A stretch of DNA of 64,000 nucleotides, taken from NCBI RefSeq assembly GCF_029207565.1, contig NZ_JANCMW010000002.1:248001-312000 (forward strand), written 5' to 3'. Positions 1-9,652 of this stretch are shown one piece after another. Source of the DNA: Marinobacter iranensis (GTDB taxonomy: Bacteria > Pseudomonadota > Gammaproteobacteria > Pseudomonadales > Oleiphilaceae). The notes below the pieces were generated by a model. That model was not told the origin of the DNA. It ran no database searches and saw nothing but the letters and a program-made list of their open reading frames with translations. The position numbers and the translations under genes are program-made. Each line of letters opens with the position of its first letter. The first letter of the stretch is position 1.

Positions 1-818
1 TGCTCCATGACCTGCGGCTGTACAAGAGCGCTGCTGAAATCAAGGTGATGGCCAAGGCGGGCGAAATCAGCTGCGAGGCCCACAAGCGGGCCATGAAGCG
101 TGCACGAAAGGGCGGCTACGAGTACAGCCTGGAGGCGGAACTGATCCATACCTTCATGGAAAACGGTGCCCGTTCCACGGCCTATCCGTCCATTGTGGGC
201 GGCGGCCAGAACGCTTGCGTACTGCACTACATCGAGAACAGCGCCCCGCTGCAGGAAGGGGACCTGGTGCTGATCGATGCGGGCTGCGAACTGGAGTGTT
301 ACGCCTCTGACATCACCCGTACCTTCCCGGTGAACGGCAAGTTCAGCAATGAACAGAAGGCCCTGTACGAGGTTGTATTGGCGGCACAATACGCGGCCAT
401 TGAAGAAGTGCGCCCGGGCAATCACTGGGACCACCCCCACCAGGCCGCGCTGAAAGTGCTGACCCAGGGACTGATTGATCTGGGCCTGCTGAAGAACACC
501 ACCGTGGAGCAGGCTATTGAGGAGCAGGCATTCAGGCCCTTCTTCATGCACCGCACCGGACACTGGCTGGGGATGGATGTGCACGATGTCGGCGACTACA
601 AGGTAGGCGACGCCTGGCGCCAGTTGGAGCCAGGTATGGCATTGACCGTTGAGCCCGGGCTGTACATAGCGCCAGACAACACCGACGTGGATGAGAAATG
701 GCGCGGTATCGGCATCCGCATCGAAGATGATGTGGTAGTGACAAAGGAAGGCTGCCGGATACTGACCGACACCGCCCCCAAAACCATCCCCGAGATCGAA
801 GCGCTGATGGCCGACTGA
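1..818 (+). CDS. pepP: Xaa-Pro aminopeptidase (3' part)
   Basis: Partial gene; the reading frame is already open at base 3, so the start lies upstream of the window. PepP is a cytoplasmic dinuclear-metal peptidase that removes an N-terminal residue preceding proline. The catalytic pita-bread domain is visible: the two metal Asp residues in IDAGCELECYASDITRTFP, the His in FMHRTGHWLGMDVHD, the Glu in LEPGMALTVEPGLY and the last Glu in GIGIRIEDDVVV. All five metal ligands of the M24 family are therefore present. It is followed 2 bp later by ubiH and then ubiI, the same pepP-ubiH-visC(ubiI) order as in Escherichia coli, which supports the call. Confidence 0.95.
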   Translation, partial: LHDLRLYKSAAEIKVMAKAGEISCEAHKRAMKRARKGGYEYSLEAELIHTFMENGARSTAYPSIVGGGQNACVLHYIENSAPLQEGDLVLIDAGCELECYASDITRTFPVNGKFSNEQKALYEVVLAAQYAAIEEVRPGNHWDHPHQAALKVLTQGLIDLGLLKNTTVEQAIEEQAFRPFFMHRTGHWLGMDVHDVGDYKVGDAWRQLEPGMALTVEPGLYIAPDNTDVDEKWRGIGIRIEDDVVVTKEGCRILTDTAPKTIPEIEALMAD

Positions 819-820
819 CC

Positions 821-2101
821 GTGAACCAGCACGATACCGACATCATCATCGCCGGTGGCGGGCTGGCGGGAGCCACGCTGGCACTGGCGATGGCGCGAAC
901 CCTGCCGCAACTGCGGGTGACCGTGGTTGAGGCGTTTCCGCTGTCGCCGGATGCACTGCCGGACAGCTACCAGCCCAGCTACGACGCCCGCTCCACTGCG
1001 CTGGCCTGGGGATCGCGGCTGATCTTTGAAGAACTGGGGCTGTGGCAACGGTTGTCGGAACACGCAACACCTATCCGCCATATCCACGTATCGGATCGTG
1101 GCCATTTTGGTGCCACGCGCCTGAACGCGGCCGATCATCACCAGGAAGCCCTCGGTTACGTAGCGGACAATCGCTGGATGGGGTTGTGCCTGATGCGGGA
1201 ACTGCTGAAGACCGGAGTGGTCTGGGAAGCGCCAGCAGAAGTGACGGACATGCAGCCCTTGCCGGGTGGCGTCCGTGTCACGCTGGGCGCCGAGTCAGGC
1301 CAACGAGAACTTAGTGCCCGGTGCCTGGTGGTGGCTGACGGCGGTCGTTCCGGGTTGCGGGAAAAGCTGGGTTTCCGGGTTAATGAACAGGCTTACGACC
1401 AGCATGCGCTGATCGCCAATGTTTCCACTTCCCACAGCCATGACTACACTGCGTACGAACGATTCACAGACGCCGGCCCGATGGCACTGCTGCCCCATGG
1501 TTCACCGACCCGTGCGGGAAATACCGCTGCCCTGGTGTGGACACTCGACAACCATGCCCTGGACGATCTCCTGGCCCTCAGCGACGACGACAAATGTCAG
1601 CGCCTGCAACAGCGGTTTGGCTGGCGCTTGGGGCGGTTTACCCGCATTGGCGAATGCAGCCATTACCCACTGACCCTGAAAACCGTGGATGAGTCCGTTC
1701 GCCCCGGCGTTGTGCTGGTGGGCAATGCGGCGCATACCCTGCACCCGGTTGCCGGGCAGGGCTTTAACCTCGCCCTGCGTGGGCTGATGGCCCTGGTGGA
1801 GCAGTTCCGGGTGGCCACCCAGCGGGAGCTGCCCCTGGGTAGCCTGCCGGTGCTGAAAGACTATCAGGCCCGTCATCGCCAGGACTGGCAGCAAACCGTG
1901 CGGTTTTCCGACTCCCTGATTCAGCTCTTTGGTAATCACCTTCCCCTGGTGACCACTGCCCGTGACGCTGGGCTGATGGGGCTGGACCTCCTGCCCGGCG
2001 CCAAGCGCTGGTTTGCCCGCCAGGCCATGGGTATGGGTGGTCGCAGGGCCGACATTCGCACGCCCGGAACCCTTTCTACGGAACCTGGCAACCATGACTG
2101 A
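821..2101 (+). CDS. ubiH: 2-octaprenyl-6-methoxyphenol hydroxylase
   Basis: FAD-dependent monooxygenase of ubiquinone biosynthesis, 426 residues, starting at a GTG two bases after the pepP stop. The Rossmann glycine motif lies at residues 12-17 (GGGLAG). The second FAD motif reads LVGNAAHTLHPVAGQGFN; Asn in place of the usual Asp of GDAAH is what UbiH proteins carry, whereas UbiI and UbiF have GDAAH, and this decides between the two paralogues side by side here. The enzyme hydroxylates the polyprenyl-methoxyphenol intermediate, probably in the Ubi complex with products of ubiE, ubiJ and ubiB found further on. The next gene overlaps its end by 8 bp, so the pair is translationally coupled. Confidence 0.93.
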   Translation: MNQHDTDIIIAGGGLAGATLALAMARTLPQLRVTVVEAFPLSPDALPDSYQPSYDARSTALAWGSRLIFEELGLWQRLSEHATPIRHIHVSDRGHFGATRLNAADHHQEALGYVADNRWMGLCLMRELLKTGVVWEAPAEVTDMQPLPGGVRVTLGAESGQRELSARCLVVADGGRSGLREKLGFRVNEQAYDQHALIANVSTSHSHDYTAYERFTDAGPMALLPHGSPTRAGNTAALVWTLDNHALDDLLALSDDDKCQRLQQRFGWRLGRFTRIGECSHYPLTLKTVDESVRPGVVLVGNAAHTLHPVAGQGFNLALRGLMALVEQFRVATQRELPLGSLPVLKDYQARHRQDWQQTVRFSDSLIQLFGNHLPLVTTARDAGLMGLDLLPGAKRWFARQAMGMGGRRADIRTPGTLSTEPGNHD

Positions 2102-3317
2102 GCAGGCTCATTTCGACATCCTGGTGGTGGGCGGTGGCATGGTAGGTTCCGCCCTGGCGCTGGGGCTGTCACGGCAGGGCTGGAACGTGGGTCTGGTGGA
2201 AGGCAGCGAGCGCGAGACGCTGTTGCAGGCACCGGCCGAAGCCACGGATGTGGACGGTTTTGATCCCCGCGTCAGTGCGATTTCGGTGGCCAGTCAGCGC
2301 CTGCTCGAACAACTGGGCGTGTGGGGGGCGATAACGGCCGGCCGCCATTGCCCTTACCAGACCATGATCGTGTGGGATGGCGATGGCACCGGGCGCATTC
2401 AGTTTGAAGCGGCAGAGCTCAGGGCTCCGGCGTTGGGCACCATTATCGAAAACCCTCGTATTGTGCGGGCGCTGTTTTCTGCTCTGGCCGATAGCAGCGT
2501 TGGGCTGATTGATGGTGTCAGAGTCACCGGCTGGTGGCAGGACGAAGACGCCCGTGGTGTCCGGCTTGAAAACGGCCAGTCCCTGGGTGCAAGGCTTGTA
2601 GTGGCGGCCGATGGTGCTCATTCCCGCCTGCGCCAGTGGGTGGGGTTGCCCACCCGCGAATGGGATTATGGCCAGCAGGCGATTGTCTGCACGGTGCGGA
2701 CCGCCCAGAGTCATCGCTTTACCGCCTGGCAGCGCTTTTCCCCAACCGGGCCACTGGCGTTCCTGCCGTTGCTGACGGAATCCGGCGATGAGCATTTCTG
2801 CTCGATCGTGTGGTCCCAGGACACCGAAGAAGCTCGCCGCCTGATGGCGCTGGGCGACAGCGCCTTCAGGGCAGAACTTGAAAGCGCGATCGAGCGCGAG
2901 TTGGGGGCGGTGGAAGTGGTCTCGCGGCGTTACGCTTTTCCTCTGCGCCAGCGCCATGCCAAGGATTACATCGCCACCGGATTTGCCCTGGTGGGCGATG
3001 CTGCCCATACCATCCATCCCTTGGCCGGGCAGGGGGCAAATCTGGGCTATGGTGATGTTCGTGCGTTATTGGATGAGCTGGCGCAGGCCAGAAAGGCCGG
3101 TATAGATCCTGATAATGAGCTGACCCTGGCCCGTTACCAGCGTCGCCGCAAAGGTGAAAACCTCGCGATGATGGCGGCCATGGAAGGCTTCAAGCAGCTG
3201 TTCGGCCGGGATGAACTGACCGTACGCTGGCTACGCAATACCGGAATGCGCTGGCTGAACCAGCTCGGTCCGATCAAGAACCGCATTGCCGCTGAAGCCA
3301 TGGGGCTGGATACCTGA
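2094..3317 (+). CDS. ubiI: UbiI-type ubiquinone hydroxylase
   Basis: FAD-dependent hydroxylase, 407 residues from the ATG at 2094, which overlaps the ubiH stop by 8 bp. The frame stays open further upstream inside ubiH, but homology begins at FDILVVGGGMVGSALALG (glycine motif at residues 13-18). The second FAD motif is LVGDAAHTIHPLAGQGANLG. UbiI, UbiF and UbiH are close paralogues; the position behind pepP-ubiH matches visC/ubiI (C5 hydroxylation of the octaprenylphenol ring). UbiF activity cannot be excluded from sequence alone, and some gammaproteobacterial enzymes have relaxed regioselectivity. Confidence 0.8.
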   Translation: MTEQAHFDILVVGGGMVGSALALGLSRQGWNVGLVEGSERETLLQAPAEATDVDGFDPRVSAISVASQRLLEQLGVWGAITAGRHCPYQTMIVWDGDGTGRIQFEAAELRAPALGTIIENPRIVRALFSALADSSVGLIDGVRVTGWWQDEDARGVRLENGQSLGARLVVAADGAHSRLRQWVGLPTREWDYGQQAIVCTVRTAQSHRFTAWQRFSPTGPLAFLPLLTESGDEHFCSIVWSQDTEEARRLMALGDSAFRAELESAIERELGAVEVVSRRYAFPLRQRHAKDYIATGFALVGDAAHTIHPLAGQGANLGYGDVRALLDELAQARKAGIDPDNELTLARYQRRRKGENLAMMAAMEGFKQLFGRDELTVRWLRNTGMRWLNQLGPIKNRIAAEAMGLDT

Positions 3318-3370
3318 TGGTGGCTTGCAGCGGTTGTTACCCAGTTAGTTAAACCTCAAAGGAATGCGTC

Positions 3371-4285
3371 ATGGCTGCTAGCAGTCTTCTTGTATTGATT
3401 GATGATATTGCCACGGTCCTGGACGACGTGGCGTTGATGACCAAGGCGGCCACCAAGAAAACCGCCGGTGTACTGGGGGATGACCTTGCCCTCAATGCCC
3501 AGCAGGTCACCGGTGTGAAGCCCGCCCGGGAAATTCCCGTTGTCTGGGCGGTGGCGAAGGGCTCGATGGTCAACAAGGCCATTCTGGTTCCGGGCGCGCT
3601 CGCCATCAGTTTCTTTGTGCCTTGGTTGGTGATTCCCCTGTTGATGCTGGGCGGTGCCTTTCTCTGTTTTGAGGGCTTTGAGAAGCTCGCCCATCGGTTC
3701 CTGCACAAACAGGAAGGTGAGCAGCACAAGGCAGAGCTGCACGAAGCCCTGAAGGACCCTGGTGCAGATATGAAGTCCGTCGAGAAAGACAAGATCAAAG
3801 GGGCGATTCGTACCGACTTTATCCTGTCCGCTGAAATCATCGCGATCACGCTTGGAACGGTAAGCAGCCAGGGTATTGGTATGCAGTTTCTGGTGCTGAC
3901 GGTGGTGGCCGTGATGATAACCATCGGTGTCTACGGGCTGGTGGCTGGCATCGTGAAACTGGATGACGGTGGCCTGTACTTGAGTAAAAAAGAGAGCCCG
4001 TTCGCACAGCGAGTGGGAGAAGCTATCCTTTGGCTGGCACCCTGGATGATGAAAACCCTGTCTGTACTGGGCACCATTGCGATGTTCCTGGTGGGCGGCG
4101 GCATTCTCACCCACGGGTTGCCTCCGGTGTACGAGGCCATTCACCACTTTGCGGAAGGTGTCGGTGGCGTTGCCCAGGCCATCATCCCGGTCGTTGCCGA
4201 CGGCCTGTTCGGTGTTGCGGTGGGCGCATTACTGGTGGCGGTGATCACGCCCGTTGTGAAGTTCTGGCAAAGTCGTTCAGCCTGA
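3371..4285 (+). CDS. DUF808 family inner membrane protein
   Basis: 304 residues, related to the E. coli YedI/DUF808 family. The N-terminus (LLVLIDDIATVLDDVALM, then KKTAGVLGDDLALNAQQV) is the family signature. Several hydrophobic stretches follow (about residues 75-105, 155-200, 220-250 and 265-300), consistent with a polytopic inner membrane protein. The function of the family is not established. It stands alone on the plus strand, 53 bp after ubiI, and converges with rsmE with only one base between the stop codons. Confidence 0.85.
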   Translation: MAASSLLVLIDDIATVLDDVALMTKAATKKTAGVLGDDLALNAQQVTGVKPAREIPVVWAVAKGSMVNKAILVPGALAISFFVPWLVIPLLMLGGAFLCFEGFEKLAHRFLHKQEGEQHKAELHEALKDPGADMKSVEKDKIKGAIRTDFILSAEIIAITLGTVSSQGIGMQFLVLTVVAVMITIGVYGLVAGIVKLDDGGLYLSKKESPFAQRVGEAILWLAPWMMKTLSVLGTIAMFLVGGGILTHGLPPVYEAIHHFAEGVGGVAQAIIPVVADGLFGVAVGALLVAVITPVVKFWQSRSA

Positions 4286-4286
4286 G

Positions 4287-5006
4287 CTACCCGCAGGCAT
4301 CAAACAGGCGGCTGACCAGTACCGGAACCGCCGTTTCCACCCTGAGGATCCGGCTGCCAAGGTGCACCGCTTCGCAGCCGGCCTCGACCAGTTTGTCCAC
4401 TTCGTAGGGAATAAAGCCGCCCTCCGGGCCGATGCAGAGGCTGGTCGGGCCATTGATATGGGCCGGGCAGGGCGTGCCGGCGCCAGGGTGGGCAACCAGC
4501 GCACGGGTGTTTTGCAGCAGTGTCGGTAGCTCATCTTCCACAAACGGCTTGAACAACTTGCGGATATGAACCCGGGGCAGGAGCGTGTCCCTGGCCTGCT
4601 CCAGGCCGAGCACCATGTTCTCCCGCAGGTTTTCCTCCGACAGCCAGGGGGTCTGCCAGAAGCTTTTCTCCACCTTGTAGGCGTTGATCAGCCAGATGTC
4701 CTTGACGCCCAGGGTGGCGCAGGTCTGTAGTACCCGGCGGAACATTTTCGGCCGCGGCATGGCCATAATCAGGGTCAGTGGCAGTGGTGATGGCGGCGGG
4801 TCGGTCAGTTCAACCTCGACGACAGCCTGGGCATCGGTGAGCTGCAGGATGCGGCCGGTGCCGATATCGCCATTCACCCGGCCCACCGGAATCAGATCCC
4901 CTTCTGCCACTTTCAACACGGAATGCAGGTGTGACAACCGGCGCCCGGTCAGCAGCGCCCGGTTGGCGGCGACAAAGTCATCGTCGAACAGCAACGCCAG
5001 GTTCAT
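4287..5006 (-). CDS. rsmE: 16S rRNA m3U1498 methyltransferase
   Basis: SPOUT-class RNA methyltransferase that methylates N3 of U1498 in 16S rRNA. 239 residues from the ATG at 5006, which overlaps the tatC stop (ATGA). An open extension further upstream lies wholly inside tatC and is not used. The N-terminal RNA-binding part includes the motif SHLHSVLKVAEGDLIPV, and the C-terminal knot carries SLCIGPEGGFIPYEVDKL and LGSRILRVETAVPVLVS, the SAM-binding region of the family. It is the last gene of the minus-strand series that includes tatABC. Confidence 0.94.
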   Translation of the reverse strand: MNLALLFDDDFVAANRALLTGRRLSHLHSVLKVAEGDLIPVGRVNGDIGTGRILQLTDAQAVVEVELTDPPPSPLPLTLIMAMPRPKMFRRVLQTCATLGVKDIWLINAYKVEKSFWQTPWLSEENLRENMVLGLEQARDTLLPRVHIRKLFKPFVEDELPTLLQNTRALVAHPGAGTPCPAHINGPTSLCIGPEGGFIPYEVDKLVEAGCEAVHLGSRILRVETAVPVLVSRLFDACG

Positions 5007-5797
5007 TCGTCGGAGACTTCCCCGGTGTCCGGGTCTTCCACTTCGCGCCTGGCCAGGCGACCAAACAGGATGCCCAGTTCGAACAGCAGCCACATGGGCA
5101 CGGCCAGCAGGGTCTGCGAGATGATGTCCGGCGGGGTCAGCAGCATGCCAATCACAAAGCAGCCCACCACGATGTAGGGGCGCTTTTCCGCAAGGTCCTC
5201 AGGGGTGGTGGCTCCGGTCAGGATCAGCAGGATGGTGGCGATGGGTATTTCGAAGGCGACGCCGAAGGCGAAGAACATTTTCAGCACGAAATTCAGGTAA
5301 CTGTTGATATCCGGTAACTCGACAATGCCTTCAGGGCCGATGGCGGTGAAGAAACCGAAGACCAGGGGAAACACCACGAAATAGGCAAACGCCGCACCCA
5401 GATAGAACAGGATGACCGAAGTGAACAGCAGCGGAAACGCCAGTTTCTTCTCATGGGCATACAGGCCCGGCGCGATAAAACTCCAGAGCTGGTAGAGAAT
5501 CACCGGTATCGCCACGAAGACCGCCAGCACCAGGGCGAGTTTCAGTGGCGCGAAGAAAGGCGAGGTGATGTCGGTTGCGATCATGGTCTGACCGACCGGC
5601 AGAAGATCTCGCAGGGGTTGTGAGACCAGCAGGTAGAGCTCGTTGGCGAACGGGTAGATAGCGGCAAAACAGATGATCACCGCCAGTACCATTTTCAGCA
5701 GGCGGTTGCGCAGCTCCAGCAAATGCTCGATCAGTGGCATTTCCGGTTGTGAGTCGTCCGGGCTGCGGGTGTTTTTGCCGTCGGGCTGGGTGGTCAT
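5003..5797 (-). CDS. tatC: Sec-independent translocase TatC
   Basis: Polytopic receptor of the twin-arginine translocase, 264 residues with six predicted membrane segments. The N-terminal family motif is visible as LIEHLLELRNRLLK, and the region ATDITSPFFAPLKLAL follows as usual. It binds twin-arginine signal peptides together with TatB in the inner membrane. The start overlaps the tatB stop by 4 bp and its own stop overlaps the start of rsmE, so it is translated from a polycistronic message. Confidence 0.96.
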   Translation of the reverse strand: MTTQPDGKNTRSPDDSQPEMPLIEHLLELRNRLLKMVLAVIICFAAIYPFANELYLLVSQPLRDLLPVGQTMIATDITSPFFAPLKLALVLAVFVAIPVILYQLWSFIAPGLYAHEKKLAFPLLFTSVILFYLGAAFAYFVVFPLVFGFFTAIGPEGIVELPDINSYLNFVLKMFFAFGVAFEIPIATILLILTGATTPEDLAEKRPYIVVGCFVIGMLLTPPDIISQTLLAVPMWLLFELGILFGRLARREVEDPDTGEVSDE

Positions 5798-6258
5798 GAA
5801 CGGTGTTCCGGCGAGCTGTCCTGTGGTTTCGGGTCGTCAGGGTTGTCCGCGTCTATGGAGGCATGGCCGGAGCCGTTGGCCGAGGTCGGGTCCTCCTCCG
5901 GGTCGAGCTCGGGTTCTTCCGGTTCGGCGACACGCCGGGTGGCGGGTGCCGGCCGGGTTTTGGGCTTTTCGTCGTCGGAGAGGACCATGTGTTCGTACTT
6001 CTTGGCCTCATCCAGTGCGCCACGGACCGACTTCTGGACATCGTCCAGGCCAATGTCGCCGGCCTTGCGCAACTCTTCCCGCAGCTCTTCCGCCTTGAGC
6101 TGGCGGTCGAGCTCCGAGGAAAACTGGCTGACCATGCGCCGGGCACCGCCAATCCAGCGCCCGGCTGCCCGGGCCGCTGTCGGCAGCCGCTCGGGGCCGA
6201 GAACCAGTAACGCGATGACGCCGCAGATCAGCAGCTCGACAAAGCCGATATCAAACAT
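5794..6258 (-). CDS. tatB: Sec-independent translocase TatB
   Basis: 154 residues with one N-terminal membrane helix ending in VLGPERLPTAAR, the TatB hallmark that separates it from TatA (FGTKKLR). An amphipathic helix and a long acidic, proline-rich tail follow; the tail is low complexity, as is common in TatB. It forms the substrate-receptor complex with TatC. The gene lies 10 bp after tatA and overlaps tatC by 4 bp. Confidence 0.95.
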   Translation of the reverse strand: MFDIGFVELLICGVIALLVLGPERLPTAARAAGRWIGGARRMVSQFSSELDRQLKAEELREELRKAGDIGLDDVQKSVRGALDEAKKYEHMVLSDDEKPKTRPAPATRRVAEPEEPELDPEEDPTSANGSGHASIDADNPDDPKPQDSSPEHRS

Positions 6259-6268
6259 TCAGCCCGTC

Positions 6269-6505
6269 TCAGCTGTGGGACTTGTCCCGTGGTTTTTCTT
6301 CGGCGCGGGCCTCGTGAGCCTTTGCGTCGACATCTTCTTCAATGGCGTCCGGGTCTGCATCCTTTTTGTCTTCATCGCTCATGGACTTCTTGAAACCACG
6401 AATGGCGCCGCCCAGGTCACTGCCGATGTTGCGGAGCTTTTTGGTTCCGAATAAAAGGATAACAATGCCAAGTACGATTAGGAGTTGCCAGATACTGATG
6501 CCCAT
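6269..6505 (-). CDS. tatA: Sec-independent translocase TatA
   Basis: 78 residues: a single N-terminal membrane helix (about residues 4-20), then the hinge motif [15 protein letters not shown] and an amphipathic helix, followed by an acidic tail rich in Asp and Glu. It forms the protein-conducting assembly of the Tat system. A GAGGG ribosome binding site sits about 8 bases upstream of the ATG. First gene of tatABC. Confidence 0.95.
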   Translation of the reverse strand: MGISIWQLLIVLGIVILLFGTKKLRNIGSDLGGAIRGFKKSMSDEDKKDADPDAIEEDVDAKAHEARAEEKPRDKSHS

Positions 6506-6593
6506 GCCGGGACCCTCGTCTAAATGTTTCTGTTACGTTTGATTGTACGCCACATCCGGGGCCTTCCGGAAACCCTCTTCAGAGGTATCCCCG

Positions 6594-6923
6594 TTATTGG
6601 TCCCGGGAGGCTTTTTCTTCAAGGCCTGACAGGTCAAAGCGACTGGCCAGCTCATCGATGACATCCTTGGGGCCCAGGCCGAGCCGGGACAGCATTACCA
6701 TACTGTGGAACCAGAGGTCGGCGGTCTCGTAGACCACGTCCCGGGTTTCGCCGGAATGCTCCGCGTCCTTGGCGGCAAGCAATGTCTCGGTGCACTCTTC
6801 GCCCACCTTTTCCAGGATCTTGTTGAGGCCCTTCTGGTGCAGGCTGGCAACGTAGGAGGTTTCCGGATCGGCTTCCTTGCGGGCTTCCAGTACCTGGGCC
6901 AGTTGTTCGAGAATGTCACTCAT
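6594..6923 (-). CDS. hisE: Phosphoribosyl-ATP pyrophosphatase
   Basis: Second step of histidine biosynthesis: hydrolyses phosphoribosyl-ATP to phosphoribosyl-AMP. 109 residues from the ATG at 6923, where the conserved N-terminus [15 protein letters not shown] begins; a longer frame lies inside hisI and is rejected. The all-alpha MazG-like fold is recognisable from [25 protein letters not shown]-like Glu residues and [16 protein letters not shown]. It overlaps the end of hisI by 8 bp, so hisI and hisE are coupled rather than fused as in E. coli. Confidence 0.95.
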   Translation of the reverse strand: MSDILEQLAQVLEARKEADPETSYVASLHQKGLNKILEKVGEECTETLLAAKDAEHSGETRDVVYETADLWFHSMVMLSRLGLGPKDVIDELASRFDLSGLEEKASRDQ

Positions 6924-7353
6924 CGTTGCTACCTCCCTGTTTGTGCCCGTAGATCGCGTGAGGGTCCCGGAGCACCGGGTCCACGCTTGTCCATTTGGCG
7001 TTTTCCAGCCTTCGATAGAAGCAGCTGCGGCGGCCGGTGTGGCAGGCAATGCCGCCTTTCTGCTCAACCTTGAGAAGAATCACGTCTTCATCGCAGTCCA
7101 GCCGAATTTCCGAGATTACCTGCTGGTGGCCCGAGGTTTCACCCTTGCGCCACAGCTTTCCCCGTGACCGGGACCAATACACGGCCTGGCCTTCCTCGGC
7201 GGTCAGCCTGAGAGACTCGGCGTTCATCCAGGCCATCATCAGGATATCACCGGTGGCGGCATCTTGGGCAATGGCGGGCACCAGCCCGTCCGCGTTCCAG
7301 CGTATTTCGTCCAACCAGTCAGGCGCCCCGACTGTAGCTTCTGAATCTTGCAT
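6916..7353 (-). CDS. hisI: Phosphoribosyl-AMP cyclohydrolase
   Basis: Third step of histidine biosynthesis: opens the adenine ring of phosphoribosyl-AMP. 145 residues. Metal-binding motifs are intact: [12 protein letters not shown] (Asp ligands) and [18 protein letters not shown] (zinc Cys). The substrate-binding [15 protein letters not shown] and [13 protein letters not shown] are typical. It sits 14 bp downstream of ubiB on the same strand, and hisE starts within its last codons. Confidence 0.96.
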   Translation of the reverse strand: MQDSEATVGAPDWLDEIRWNADGLVPAIAQDAATGDILMMAWMNAESLRLTAEEGQAVYWSRSRGKLWRKGETSGHQQVISEIRLDCDEDVILLKVEQKGGIACHTGRRSCFYRRLENAKWTSVDPVLRDPHAIYGHKQGGSNDE

Positions 7354-7367
7354 TTGTATGACGTCCG

Positions 7368-9017
7368 TCAGTTTTTGCGTACGCTGCCGGCAATCAGCCA
7401 GGCAGCCGCGGCCAGCAGGGCCCAGCCGTGAGCCGGCATGGTCTGGGCGATGGTGGCAAGGTCGTGGTCGATGCTCAGCCAGGCCACTCCAGCCAATGCC
7501 GCCGCGGCCAGCCCCCTGCGCCAGCGCCGGTCGGCCCGGGCCCGGTTTTCGGCAATAAGCTCCAGTGTAGCGCGGCTGGGCTGGTCGTTGGAGCCCGAAT
7601 TGCGCAGTTGTACCAGCGCATCATGGACCAGTTGCGGCATTTCAGGCGACTGCTCCAGCCACGCCGGCAGGTGTGATTGCAGCGACTTGATCAGGCCGGA
7701 AGGGCCGATGCGCTTGCGCATCCAGGTTTCCAGGAAGGGTTGCGCAGTGCTCCACAGGTCCAGGTCCGGATAAAGCTGGCGCCCCAGGCCTTCCACATTC
7801 AACAGGGTTTTCTGCAGCAGTACCAGTTGCGGCTGCACCTCCATGTTGAAGCGTCGGGCAGTCTGGAACAGTCGCAACAGGAAATGGCCAAAAGAGATAT
7901 CCTTCAGCGGTTTCTCGAAAATGGGTTCGCAAACGGTGCGGATGGCGGCCTCGAATTCGTTGACCCGGGTATCCGGTGGTACCCAGCCGGACTGGATGTG
8001 CAATTCCGCCACCTGGCGGTAGTCGCGGCGGAAGAACGCCAGCAGGTTGCGGGCCAGGTAGCTCTGGTCGTCCGGTGCCAGGGTGCCGACGATGCCGAAG
8101 TCGATGGCAATGTACTTCGGGTCCGCCGGGTTGCTGACGTCCACGAAAATATTGCCGGGGTGCATGTCGGCGTGGAAGAAGCTGTCGCGGAAAACCTGGG
8201 TGAAGAAGATTTCAACGCCTTTCTCCGCCAGTACCTTCAGGTCCACACCGGCTTCCTTCAGCGCCGGAATATCCGCGATGGGGATGCCGTGGATACGCTC
8301 CATCACCAGCACCGACTTGCGGGTGTAATCCCAGTCGATGGAGGGAATGTAAATCAGCGATGAATTCTCGAAATTCCGCCGCAACTGGCTGGCGTTGGCG
8401 GCTTCCCGCTGCTGGTCCAGTTCGTCGTGAATGGTGGAGTCGTAGTCCGCCACCACATCCACCGGGTGCAGCCGCCGGCCTTCGGACCAGTAGCGCTCCA
8501 GCAACCGGGCCATCATGTACATCAGTGCCAGATCCTGACGGATGACACGTTCGATGTCAGGGCGTATGACTTTTACCACCACCTGTCGGCCATCACGGAG
8601 GGTGGCGGCATGAACCTGCGCCACCGAGGCGGAGGCCATGGGCTCCCGGGAGAACTCGGCGAACAGTTCCGCCACCGGCGCACCGAGGGATTTTTCGATA
8701 ATGCCCTGGGCCACCTCGCCGGGGAAGGGAGGCACCCGGTCCTGCAGATTCTTGAGGGAGAGCGCCATGTCGTCCGGCAGCAGGTCCCGCCGTGTGGAGA
8801 GAATCTGGCCGAACTTGACGAACACTGGCCCCAGTTCTTCAAAGGCCAGACGCAACCGATCACCCCGGTCGAGCTTCGGCTGGGGAAACAGGTGCCAGGG
8901 TGCCAGCAGGAAAAACAGCTTCAGCGGGAGCGGCAGTTCCGCCAACGGCAGAAAGATATCCAGCCGGTAACGGCAGAAGACCCAGGCAATGCGGAACAGG
9001 CGTTGCAGGCGCGTCAC
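7368..9017 (-). CDS. ubiB: UbiB atypical kinase/ATPase of ubiquinone synthesis
   Basis: 549 residues, GTG start overlapping the ubiJ stop by 4 bp. UbiB-family ATPase that helps extract or deliver ubiquinone precursors at the inner membrane. Diagnostic motifs: [16 protein letters not shown] (KxGQ), the Ala-rich [10 protein letters not shown] replacing the kinase P-loop, [11 protein letters not shown] and AIDFGIVG (metal-binding DFG). Two C-terminal hydrophobic segments (about residues 500-545) anchor it in the membrane. The order ubiE-ubiJ-ubiB is the conserved proteobacterial arrangement. Confidence 0.96.
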   Translation of the reverse strand: MTRLQRLFRIAWVFCRYRLDIFLPLAELPLPLKLFFLLAPWHLFPQPKLDRGDRLRLAFEELGPVFVKFGQILSTRRDLLPDDMALSLKNLQDRVPPFPGEVAQGIIEKSLGAPVAELFAEFSREPMASASVAQVHAATLRDGRQVVVKVIRPDIERVIRQDLALMYMMARLLERYWSEGRRLHPVDVVADYDSTIHDELDQQREAANASQLRRNFENSSLIYIPSIDWDYTRKSVLVMERIHGIPIADIPALKEAGVDLKVLAEKGVEIFFTQVFRDSFFHADMHPGNIFVDVSNPADPKYIAIDFGIVGTLAPDDQSYLARNLLAFFRRDYRQVAELHIQSGWVPPDTRVNEFEAAIRTVCEPIFEKPLKDISFGHFLLRLFQTARRFNMEVQPQLVLLQKTLLNVEGLGRQLYPDLDLWSTAQPFLETWMRKRIGPSGLIKSLQSHLPAWLEQSPEMPQLVHDALVQLRNSGSNDQPSRATLELIAENRARADRRWRRGLAAAALAGVAWLSIDHDLATIAQTMPAHGWALLAAAAWLIAGSVRKN

Positions 9018-9652
9018 GGCGTCTCCGGTTGGTCTTGTTGATTGGGTTTTTCCAGTCGCTCGATTCGGGCTTCCAGGCGTTCGGTTTGTAGGTTCAACTG
9101 GTCGATATCCGTGAAGGTGGCTTCCAGTTCCCGGCGCCCGGGCAGGCTGCGGCTTTCCTCGTGAATATACTCTTCGATATTGGCATTCAGGGAGGCGAAG
9201 GCCTGCCGGCTCCAGCGTACGGCGCCGCGAATGCGCTGGCCGACAAAGTGTGCGGGTACATCGCCAATGTAGGCAGCCATGGCGGCCTCCCAGTCCGGAT
9301 TGAGCTGGTCGATGGCCCGCTGGAACTGGTGCGCCAGTGCGGTGTCGCCGGTCACCTGAATGCGTCCTTCGCTGAATACCTGGTCATCACCGGTTGCCAG
9401 CGCGGCGAAGGCCATGGGCCGGCCAGACAGTACCAGCGCCGGTGCCTCTGAAGGCTGGCTGGCCACCTGAACCCGGCCCGCGGCCTGTTGCAACACCAGT
9501 GTCAGACCGAGCCCGTCCAGCGAAAACTGTACCGGCCCCGTGAGCGCCGACATCAGTGCCTGCTTTCCGGCCGGGTCCAGTTCCAGGGCGCGGTTGAGCG
9601 CGCGCTCGATGATGGCGGTAACGGCGGACAGCGAGGTAGGGCCGGGAAACAT
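9014..9652 (-). CDS. ubiJ: Ubiquinone biosynthesis accessory factor UbiJ
   Basis: 212 residues with an SCP2-like lipid-binding domain in the N-terminal two thirds ([18 protein letters not shown], then [13 protein letters not shown]) and a charged coiled-coil-like C-terminus ([20 protein letters not shown]). UbiJ is a scaffold that binds polyprenyl lipids in the soluble Ubi complex. It shares one base with the ubiE stop (TGATG) and overlaps ubiB, so the three genes are translationally coupled. Confidence 0.93.
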   Translation of the reverse strand: MFPGPTSLSAVTAIIERALNRALELDPAGKQALMSALTGPVQFSLDGLGLTLVLQQAAGRVQVASQPSEAPALVLSGRPMAFAALATGDDQVFSEGRIQVTGDTALAHQFQRAIDQLNPDWEAAMAAYIGDVPAHFVGQRIRGAVRWSRQAFASLNANIEEYIHEESRSLPGRRELEATFTDIDQLNLQTERLEARIERLEKPNQQDQPETP